From contig CAMLEX010000260.1 of the NCBI GenBank assembly GCA_946479055.1, forward strand, positions 1 through 6,996: a stretch of 6,996 nt of DNA, read 5' to 3'. A model generated the notes under the pieces. The model worked only from the letters and a program-made list of their open reading frames with translations. It searched no databases and was not told where the DNA came from. The position numbers and the translations under genes are program-made. The stretch's first letter is position 1. Each line of letters opens with the position of its first letter. Of this stretch, positions 1-4,946 are shown one piece after another. The DNA is from an uncultured Bacteroidota bacterium. GTDB lineage: Bacteria; Bacteroidota; Bacteroidia; Chitinophagales; Chitinophagaceae.

Positions 1-25
1 TTTTTGTTAGTAAATATCAACAAGA

Positions 26-151
26 TTGCCAGTGATTGAGAAGGGTGACATGGAAATAGGTTTTAAAGAAATAAAGATAAAGCAACTTGAAGGAAGAGTT
101 GTTAAGGCTGTTCCTGACACTGCAGGAATTTACTCGCAACCTGCTCAATAG
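26..151 (+). pseudogene. Possible 3' remnant of a plus-strand gene
   Basis: A short open frame ends with TAG at 149-151. Its only ATG (position 50) would give 33 residues, and reading back to a TTG at 26 gives 41. Two stop codons at 8-13 close the frame upstream. The residues around GDMEIGFKEIKIKQL resemble the closing beta-strand of DUF1080/3-keto-disaccharide hydrolase (LamG-like) domains, which often end in a phrase such as FRNIRIKEL. If so, this is the tail of a gene entering from the left, with a frameshift or decay near position 40, because frame 1 is open only to its stop at 37-39. The likeness is from memory and the segment is very short, so it may equally be a chance frame. Confidence 0.2.
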
Positions 152-284
152 CGGACAGAACCCTGAACGGAGCGCCGCAACAAAAGCCCGAGAGTAGCAA
201 TACAGCCCGGCTAATAATATACTAGTTGGCGAAGGATTTGGGGAGAAATAAAAATATCCAGAGAAGCTATGTGATAAAGTAAAC
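151..284. other. Non-coding region with a GC-rich block, candidate dispersed intergenic element
   Basis: No open frame of note exists on either strand. Bases 152-211 are about 62 percent G+C (37 of 60), clearly richer than the surrounding AT-rich DNA. The block contains a GCGG (151-154) and CCGC (175-178) pair that could close a hairpin, and CCCG/CCGG clusters at 187-210. The segment after 212 is AT-rich and includes an imperfect palindrome, CTAATAATATACTAG (211-225). The minus-strand reading resembles conserved GC-rich intergenic stretches I recall from Chitinophagaceae genomes, but with only one copy here its repeat nature cannot be shown. No tRNA-like cloverleaf was found. Confidence 0.3.
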
Positions 285-301
285 GTCGATGTTCTATCGA
301 C
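285..301 (-). terminator. Small hairpin after the desaturase gene, possible weak terminator
   Basis: GTCGAT (285-290) and ATCGAC (296-301) form a perfect 6-bp stem with a 5-base loop. In the minus direction it lies about 20 bases past the desaturase stop codon and is followed by GTTTACTTTAT, which is T-rich but not a clean T-run. It is the only candidate terminator for the desaturase transcript inside the window. The stem is short and moderately GC-rich, so termination here is uncertain. Confidence 0.35.
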
Positions 302-319
302 TGTTGACTATGGACTGTT
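299..319. repeat. Three tandem heptamers, GACTGTT GACTATG GACTGTT
   Basis: Positions 299-305 and 313-319 are identical GACTGTT units, and 306-312 is the related GACTATG, giving a 7-base period over 21 bases. The array overlaps the right arm of the hairpin at 285-301 and ends three bases before the desaturase stop codon. Similar short GACTATGGACT-type arrays are, as I recall, common between genes in Chitinophagaceae. No function is evident. Confidence 0.6.
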
Positions 320-321
320 CC

Positions 322-1365
322 TCACACTGTCGAAAGCGTTATCTTTCTTGTTCTTTCTTTCATCAACGCAATTACTTCTTCTCTACTGCTGAACATATTG
401 TTGATGTTGACAATATTGTCAGCCAGTTTATCATAGCGTTTTGTCATCAGCCATACAAATATGTGCAGGTAATGAATGCCATCAAAGACTAATATTTTTT
501 GTTCTGCAAATTTGTCTTTGTTCTTCATGAACTCAACGGGTATTTCTGTATAATGTAATGCAGGACGAAGATGATGTACAGCATGATAGCCATCATTCCA
601 GCAAATCTGATTGTATTTAGTATTGATACAGTTGATGGTATTTTCTTCCGGATCATTGGGATCTACAAATGCATGTTGTGCCCAGTTACCCAGCATCATT
701 ACCACACGGGCAAATACAAAGGGAATGATGAATATCCACAGGGTGGCCTGAAGATTGACAAAACACATACCAACGCAAAAAAGATAAAAAGATATTTCAC
801 CATAGCTCAGGCGCATGTAAAACTTCTTTCTTTTTTTGTTGAACAGGTACATGAATGTATCACGAAAACCAAGAAAAAGAAAGCGGGCAACATAACCCAG
901 GAATCCACGAAGACTGTCACGACGGTAAGCCAGGGTACTGCTGGCATCATCAGGCATATTATTCTCTACATGGTGCATGGCCAGGTGATGTACAAAATAG
1001 GTTTCAGGAGTGTGGCCAAAAAAAGGACAAACGCCCCAGATGATCCAGTTGTAAATCCAGGTATACCCTTTCTTAAATAATTTCCGGTGACTGATACAAT
1101 GCAGCATCAAACCAAACCGGCCCTTGAAATACATTTGAGATACATAGAAATAAGGCAGATAAGCCAGCCACCAATACCAGCCTTCCAGCAAAGGAGTATA
1201 AAGAACGATGGCCACCGGTATCACTAATATATGAATGGCTGTCAGCAAATGAATAAAAGGAAGGTCACGGGGATCATTGATGTAACGAAGCCAGAATTTT
1301 TCGTACCCGCTATATTTTTCTTTAGGAATATATACGGGGTCTGTGATAGTGGTCAGGACCTTCAT
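322..1365 (-). CDS. Membrane fatty acid desaturase (347 aa)
   Basis: This is an integral-membrane, non-haem di-iron desaturase of the FA_desaturase superfamily, which introduces a double bond into acyl chains, probably to adjust membrane fluidity. Histidine boxes are visible in the expected order: HCISH (residues 89-93), HHLAMHH (126-132), an isolated His in NWAQHAF (231), and HAVHH (261-265). Together these supply the iron ligands. Hydrophobic segments at about 38-60, 62-82 and 190-225 fit two pairs of membrane spans around a cytosolic active site. The ATG at 1365 is the first in frame and gives a normal family length with no signal peptide. The gene stands alone between two terminator-like structures, behind a leader of about 195 bases. 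Substrate and regiospecificity cannot be read from the sequence; a related hydroxylase role for the same His-box fold is less likely. Electron-donor genes are not adjacent. Confidence 0.88.
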   Translation of the reverse strand: MKVLTTITDPVYIPKEKYSGYEKFWLRYINDPRDLPFIHLLTAIHILVIPVAIVLYTPLLEGWYWWLAYLPYFYVSQMYFKGRFGLMLHCISHRKLFKKGYTWIYNWIIWGVCPFFGHTPETYFVHHLAMHHVENNMPDDASSTLAYRRDSLRGFLGYVARFLFLGFRDTFMYLFNKKRKKFYMRLSYGEISFYLFCVGMCFVNLQATLWIFIIPFVFARVVMMLGNWAQHAFVDPNDPEENTINCINTKYNQICWNDGYHAVHHLRPALHYTEIPVEFMKNKDKFAEQKILVFDGIHYLHIFVWLMTKRYDKLADNIVNINNMFSSREEVIALMKERTRKITLSTV

Positions 1366-1560
1366 GAATATTTTTTACGGTGGATTTAAATGGTTCGCCT
1401 TGTTTGGGCAGGACATTTTAAGAGCCAGGTGATTTGTAAAACTACGCCTTTCCTGCCACTTTGGCCGCTTTATTAAATGACTATACAAGTATAAACGTCC
1501 TGATCAGAAATATGTTACCCCTCGTTATAAGTTTTTAACGGTTTACATAAATGAGCAAAA
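1366..1560 (-). promoter_or_regulatory. Upstream region of the desaturase gene, no clear promoter
   Basis: About 195 non-coding bases separate the desaturase start codon from the terminator of the preceding gene, so the desaturase promoter must lie here. On the minus strand a TATACTTG element matches the Bacteroidota -7 consensus TAnnTTTG at five of six positions, but I see no TTTG at the matching -33 distance. A 7-bp inverted repeat, GGCAGGA (1407-1413) and TCCTGCC (1451-1457), could form a hairpin in the leader. No operator or known riboswitch was recognised. Confidence 0.3.
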
Positions 1561-1562
1561 AC

Positions 1563-1604
1563 AAATGAGCCCGTCAATCTTAAAAAAGATAACCGGGCTC
1601 ATTT
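1563..1604 (-). terminator. Strong intrinsic terminator after the GH109 gene
   Basis: AAATGAGCCCG (1563-1573) and CGGGCTCATTT (1594-1604) form a perfect 11-bp stem. A second small stem lies inside the loop: ATCTT (1577-1581) with AAGAT (1586-1590) around AAAA. In the minus direction the stem is followed by a T-rich stretch (TTTGTTTTTG), and it begins 36 bases past the GH109 stop codon. This separates GH109 transcription from the downstream desaturase gene. Confidence 0.85.
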
Positions 1605-1640
1605 TGCTATAAGTGTGAGAAAACTATTTAAAGATTCCTA

Positions 1641-3077
1641 TTATTTCTTTTCAACCTTTCTTACAGTGGTCGTGGCGCCTCCATCTAATGTCAGATTTAC
1701 CGGTGCATTGGTTTTCCATGCTCCGCGGGTAAAGTCGGGTATATCTACTGTTCTTGATTTTTTGGACACAGATCTTTCACTTAATGGTATGATAGAACTC
1801 CATGCAGCAGCATCATATACATCCTGGTCAAGTGGCAAGCCATTGCGCAGGCAGTCTATCAATCTCCAGTCCATAATAAAATCCATACCTCCATGACCAC
1901 CTACTTCTTTGGCTATTTCACCAATATGCTTAACGATCGGCGGTGTATATTTTTTATACAGTTCTTCTAATTCTTCTTTTTTGATCCAGCTATGGCCAAA
2001 GGCAATTCTTTCCGGTCCGGGATATTTTTGTGCTACAGCTTTTGTTCCGCTCAACAAATGAAGTCTTGAATACGGCCGTGGTGTAGAAACATCATGTTGC
2101 AGCATAATATTTTTGCCTTTATTAGTGCGGATGATCGTGGTGTTCATATTGCCGCGATAAGGTTTGTCGACAAATTCATTAAAGAAAGGATCCTTTGCAG
2201 CCATTTCTTTGGCCATATTGTTTAAGGTAAAATCATCGGTGCTCATACTTACCAGGTGATCCATTTTATCACCACGATTAATATTCATGCATTGAGCAAT
2301 CGGGCCGAGACCATGCGTAGGATACAGGTTACCATTATGCTGGTAGTTTTGTTTCAGTCGCCACATGTCGGCATAAGCATTCTTATTAAAAAGCCAGTCT
2401 TTGCTCAGGTCATGAATATAGGCACCTTCACCCTGTACCAATTCTCCAAACAATCCGTTGCGGGCCATATTCAACGTCAGCAGTTCAAAGAAATCATAGC
2501 AGCAATTTTCAAGCATCATGCAATGCTTTTTTGTTTTCTCTGATGTTTCCACCAGTTCCCAGCATTGATCAATAGTTAAGCCCGCATTTACTTCCGTAGC
2601 CGCATGCCTACCGTTTTTCATCGCTAGAAGATTGATCGGTGTATGCAGGTGCCAGGGAGTTACGTTATAAACAAGATCAATATCATTGCTTTCACATAAT
2701 GCTTTCCAGCCCTCTTCGCCACTGTATTCCTTCGCTTTTGAACGTCCCCCTTTTTCTAATGTTTTTTGTGCTTTTGTTACACGGTCGGGATATTTATCAC
2801 AAAGTGCTACAATCTCTACTCCATTTATATAAGCTAAACGTTCTACCGCTCCACTGCCACGTTGTCCCAATCCCACAATACCAATCCGAACAGTTGGGAT
2901 CTTTGGCGCAGCATAACCGCACATATTAAAACGTTGTTTGCCCGATTCAAATTGGGAGGAACGTTCTACTTCTTCATCCGTTGTTGCTAAGCTGCCGGCG
3001 AAAGATGGAAGCCCTGTTGCAAGGATACCACCACCAAGGGTGATACTTCGTAAAAATTTTCTGCGGTCTGTACTCAT
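1641..3077 (-). CDS. Tat-exported glycoside hydrolase family 109 protein (alpha-N-acetylgalactosaminidase-like)
   Basis: The 478-residue product has the Gfo/Idh/MocA two-domain fold. Members of GH109 use tightly bound NAD+ to hydrolyse glycosides, classically terminal alpha-N-acetylgalactosamine, by an oxidation-elimination route. A twin-arginine signal starts the protein (TDRRKFLRS, residues 3-11, then a hydrophobic stretch to about 28), predicting folded, cofactor-loaded export to the periplasm. The nucleotide-binding loop is GLGQRG (69-74). TPWHLHTP (140-147), TEVNAG (161-166), MLENCCYDFFE (188-198) and LYPTHGLGP (251-259) align with GH109 signatures; the last carries the Tyr and His matching active-site residues of the Elizabethkingia enzyme. 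I chose the ATG at 3077 over the one at 3110 because it puts the twin arginines at the usual distance from the N-terminus. The gene follows trmD by about 200 bases and is followed by a strong terminator. Actual substrate is untested; other sugars are possible. Confidence 0.88.
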   Translation of the reverse strand: MSTDRRKFLRSITLGGGILATGLPSFAGSLATTDEEVERSSQFESGKQRFNMCGYAAPKIPTVRIGIVGLGQRGSGAVERLAYINGVEIVALCDKYPDRVTKAQKTLEKGGRSKAKEYSGEEGWKALCESNDIDLVYNVTPWHLHTPINLLAMKNGRHAATEVNAGLTIDQCWELVETSEKTKKHCMMLENCCYDFFELLTLNMARNGLFGELVQGEGAYIHDLSKDWLFNKNAYADMWRLKQNYQHNGNLYPTHGLGPIAQCMNINRGDKMDHLVSMSTDDFTLNNMAKEMAAKDPFFNEFVDKPYRGNMNTTIIRTNKGKNIMLQHDVSTPRPYSRLHLLSGTKAVAQKYPGPERIAFGHSWIKKEELEELYKKYTPPIVKHIGEIAKEVGGHGGMDFIMDWRLIDCLRNGLPLDQDVYDAAAWSSIIPLSERSVSKKSRTVDIPDFTRGAWKTNAPVNLTLDGGATTTVRKVEKK

Positions 3078-3249
3078 GACAAACAATTTTTTTAGTTGCC
3101 GCAAGTTCATGAAATAAATAATAGTAAATCAGTAGAAACGAAATTGGCGCAAACGGTTGAACAGCACTTTACGTTCTTTTGCAGCGTAAGGGTATAGAAA
3201 AATTGTTGGGAAAATAAGAATTTAACTTTCTTGCTTAACAAATAAAGCT

Positions 3250-3276
3250 ATTTCCATGAGCATTGGTTCTGGAAAT
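3250..3276 (-). terminator. Weak hairpin at the trmD stop codon
   Basis: ATTTCCA (3250-3256) and TGGAAAT (3270-3276) form a 7-bp stem with a 13-base loop, beginning at the last base of the trmD stop codon. In the minus direction it is followed by AGCTTTATTTGTT, which is only loosely T-rich. It could attenuate read-through from trmD into the GH109 gene. The long loop and AT-rich stem make this a low-confidence call. The remaining bases to the GH109 start (3078-3249) should hold its promoter, but none stands out. Confidence 0.25.
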
Positions 3277-3953
3277 TATTCCTCCAACAATCCCGGCCTT
3301 CTCTCTTTTGTTCGTTGCAATGACTGTTCATGCCGCCACTCATCCACCTTTTTCGGATCGCCGCTTAATAATACATCCGGAACTTTCCAGCCACGAAAAT
3401 CGGCAGGTCTTGTATATACCGGCGGCGCTAATAAATTATCCTGGAAAGAATCAAAAAGGGCAGAGGTCTCATCATTTAATACGCCAGGTAATAAACGACC
3501 AATAGCATCTACTAAAACGGCTGCCGCTAATTCACCACCACTTAATACATAATCACCAATTGAAATTTCTTTGGTTACAAAATGTTCCCTTATCCTTTCA
3601 TCAATCCCTTTGTAATGCCCGCAGATCATAATAAGATTTTCTTTGAGCGAAAGGGAATTGGCTGTTTTCTGATTCAGCGTTTCTCCATCGGGAGTCAAAA
3701 AAATTATTTCATCATATTTTCTTTCTGCCGATAATTCTTCAATAGCATTGGTCAGCGGCTCACACATCATGACCATACCGGCGCCACCACCAAACTGGTA
3801 ATCATCAATCTGTCCCTGTTTATTGATAGCCCATTTGCGTAAGTTATGGGTATGCACTTCCAGCAAACCCTTAGCCTGCGCCCTTTTCATAATGCTATGC
3901 TCAAAAGGGCTTTTTAATAATTCCGGTAATACAGTGATGATATCTATTCGCAT
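3276..3953 (-). CDS. trmD: tRNA (guanine-37-N1)-methyltransferase
   Basis: TrmD methylates G37 next to the anticodon of tRNAs reading CNN-type codons, using S-adenosylmethionine, and so prevents +1 frameshifting. It is a cytosolic homodimer with a SPOUT trefoil knot. The family signatures appear in order: [11 protein letters not shown] (50-60), LTPDG (86-90), [10 protein letters not shown] (111-120) and [11 protein letters not shown] (131-141), which build the SAM-binding knot. Next come GRLLPGVL (152-159, with Arg153 matching the conserved catalytic-region Arg) and FDSF (167-170, with Asp168 matching the general-base Asp). PPVYTRP (177-183), VLLSGDP (194-200) and [10 protein letters not shown] (214-223) complete the C-terminal domain. 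At 225 residues it is about 30 shorter than the E. coli enzyme, mainly at the C-terminus. It is not next to rpsP, rimM or rplS. A GC-rich repeat hairpin abuts its start codon. Confidence 0.97.
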   Translation of the reverse strand: MRIDIITVLPELLKSPFEHSIMKRAQAKGLLEVHTHNLRKWAINKQGQIDDYQFGGGAGMVMMCEPLTNAIEELSAERKYDEIIFLTPDGETLNQKTANSLSLKENLIMICGHYKGIDERIREHFVTKEISIGDYVLSGGELAAAVLVDAIGRLLPGVLNDETSALFDSFQDNLLAPPVYTRPADFRGWKVPDVLLSGDPKKVDEWRHEQSLQRTKERRPGLLEE

Positions 3954-3990
3954 GAAGCCCCCATCCCCTAAAGGGGGGTATGAGGGGACT
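3954..3990. repeat. GC-rich palindromic intergenic repeat, copy 1
   Basis: CCCCT (3965-3969) and AGGGG (3972-3976) form an inner hairpin. Flanking CCCC and GGGG runs (3958-3962 and 3984-3987) can pair outside it. The core CCCTAAAGGG recurs, in inverted orientation, in the repeat at 4911-4943. It fills much of the 80-base gap between the lipoprotein and trmD and touches the trmD start codon, so it would be transcribed into the trmD leader. Elements with this core are, as I recall, frequent between Bacteroidota genes. Confidence 0.65.
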
Positions 3991-4033
3991 CAAAGATAAT
4001 TGAAGAATGATGTATTGAAAGGAGTTGGTATCA

Positions 4034-4402
4034 CTAATTGCAGGTTATATCTACTTGTTTAGTGGATAAGTTGGCAGAAGGATCTTCTGCAATTACTTTT
4101 ATTTTATAACTCTTACCGGCTTGTGCCGTAAAAGTTTGATCAAAAGCATAATTTTTAGTAGCAGGATGGATATGTGCATGCACTACTTGTGCACCGGCGC
4201 CATCATACACTTCTACATGAACCTGGTTGATATAAGCATTGTCGGCAATAGTTCCCGTAACATGAACTTCACCCGAAGGCAATACCTGGTTATTTGTTGG
4301 AGAGGTAATCGTGATGGAGGGTGAATCCGTATCTTTCACTTCGTCTTTGCCACAACTCAAAAAGAAAACACTCAACACGGAAATAAGTAGAGAATATTTC
4401 AT
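4034..4402 (-). CDS. Small Ig-like lipoprotein, function unknown (122 aa)
   Basis: The product starts with a short signal peptide (MKYSLLISVLSVFFLSC) ending in a lipobox-like FLSC, so Cys17 is probably lipidated. The following residues GKDEVKDTD are acidic, resembling the lipoprotein export signal that sends Bacteroidota lipoproteins to the cell surface (inference). The rest, about residues 27-122, alternates short beta-strands (SITITSP, GEVHVTGTIADN, VHVEVYD, YKIKVIAEDPSAN) in the pattern of a single bacterial Ig-like domain, possibly of the DUF4625 kind. A His cluster, HAHIHP (75-80), is notable. The frame is open upstream to 4474, overlapping the hslR stop, but ATG 4402 puts the signal peptide at the N-terminus; ATG 4414 is an alternative. 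It lies 64 bases after hslR and 80 before trmD, probably co-transcribed. No specific function can be assigned. Confidence 0.78.
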   Translation of the reverse strand: MKYSLLISVLSVFFLSCGKDEVKDTDSPSITITSPTNNQVLPSGEVHVTGTIADNAYINQVHVEVYDGAGAQVVHAHIHPATKNYAFDQTFTAQAGKSYKIKVIAEDPSANLSTKQVDITCN

Positions 4403-4466
4403 AGTTAACAACATAAGATTTATAGCTCTAAAAGTAAAAATAAAGGAGCAGACTCCAAAGTCGTTA

Positions 4467-4853
4467 TTAATCATCTAAAAAATCATCAAGGTCCCTTCTT
4501 TCCTTTTTTGTTGGTCTTCCTATCTTACTTTGTCGTTTGCCAGTATGAAAACTGGCTGCCTGGAATTTTATTCTTTCCAGTTCTTCCTCTGGTGTAATAT
4601 CGATATAGTTTTTTATGGCCTCAGGATGGGCTACTCTTTTTTCCAACAACCCCGTTACTTTTATCCGCCAGCGTTTAGCTTCTGTTTTTACTTCATATTC
4701 ATCACCGATGTTTACATGCCTGGATGCTTTAGCATGTAGCCCGTTAAATTTTACCTTGCCGGTATCACAAGCTGCTGCAGCCATCGTTCTTGTTTTAAAA
4801 AGACGGATAGCCCACAGGTATTTGTCTAATCTTATTTTTTCTTTTTCACTCAT
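4467..4853 (-). CDS. hslR: S4-domain RNA-binding protein, Hsp15 family
   Basis: The 128-residue cytosolic protein matches Hsp15, which in E. coli binds stalled 50S subunits carrying a peptidyl-tRNA and helps free them. The S4 RNA-binding domain is at residues 8-60: RLDKYLWAIRLFKTRT, then GKVKFNG and the strand-rich end. A basic linker and the C-terminal signature GRPTKKERRDL (112-122) closely match the E. coli protein's PDKKERRDL. The frame extends upstream to a GTG at 4877, but that codon lies inside the terminator stem at 4870-4894. ATG 4853 gives the normal family N-terminus and is preferred. It heads a likely unit with the lipoprotein and trmD. The closeness of the terminator leaves only 12 bases of leader, so the promoter must lie upstream of, or overlap, the hairpin. 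Confidence 0.9.
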   Translation of the reverse strand: MSEKEKIRLDKYLWAIRLFKTRTMAAAACDTGKVKFNGLHAKASRHVNIGDEYEVKTEAKRWRIKVTGLLEKRVAHPEAIKNYIDITPEEELERIKFQAASFHTGKRQSKIGRPTKKERRDLDDFLDD

Positions 4854-4865
4854 ATTTTCAAAATT

Positions 4866-4894
4866 AAAAAACCTCACCCAAATTGAGTGAGGTT
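4866..4894 (-). terminator. Strong intrinsic terminator between the dipeptidase gene and hslR
   Basis: AACCTCACCCAA (4870-4881) and TTGAGTGAGGTT (4883-4894) form a stem of up to 12 pairs with one G-U wobble; the innermost pairs probably open to make the loop. In the minus direction it is followed directly by a run of six T (the A-run at 4866-4871 on the plus strand), a textbook rho-independent layout. It ends the dipeptidase transcript, but lies so close to hslR that it may also act as an attenuator for that gene. Confidence 0.88.
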
Positions 4895-4910
4895 GAATAC
4901 TATCGGAATC

Positions 4911-4943
4911 TAAAGTCTCCCTTTAGGGAGATTTAGAGGTTTT
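4911..4943. repeat. GC-rich palindromic intergenic repeat, copy 2
   Basis: TCTCCCTTTAGGGAGA (4916-4931) is a perfect palindrome with 7-bp arms around TT. On the minus strand it reads as CCCTAAAGGG with outer TCT and AGA, flanked by CCTC and CTTTAGA. It shares the core of the repeat at 3954-3990 in the opposite orientation. It sits just past the dipeptidase stop codon, before the terminator. Confidence 0.65.
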
Positions 4944-4946
4944 GAT

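Noticed and set aside
151..225. tRNA or other known structured RNA in the GC-rich block
   Set aside because: No acceptor stem, T-loop sequence or cloverleaf could be found on either strand.
571..1080. 169-residue open frame on the plus strand
   Set aside because: It lies wholly antisense to the desaturase gene, whose histidine boxes prove the minus-strand reading; composition and lack of recognisable motifs mark it as a shadow frame.
3256..3552. 98- and 80-residue plus-strand frames
   Set aside because: Both are antisense to trmD, which is certain from its motifs; no start signal or family similarity supports them.
3958..3987. G-quadruplex candidate in the trmD leader
   Set aside because: Each strand carries only two long G-runs in this stretch, so a four-run intramolecular quadruplex cannot form; a C/G hairpin explains it better.
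4854..4877. GTG start at 4877 extending hslR by eight residues
   Set aside because: The codon falls inside the terminator stem and the added residues come from the T-run; the family N-terminus begins at the ATG at 4853.
4615..4890. 91-residue plus-strand frame
   Set aside because: It is antisense to hslR and runs through the terminator stem; the S4 reading explains this region.
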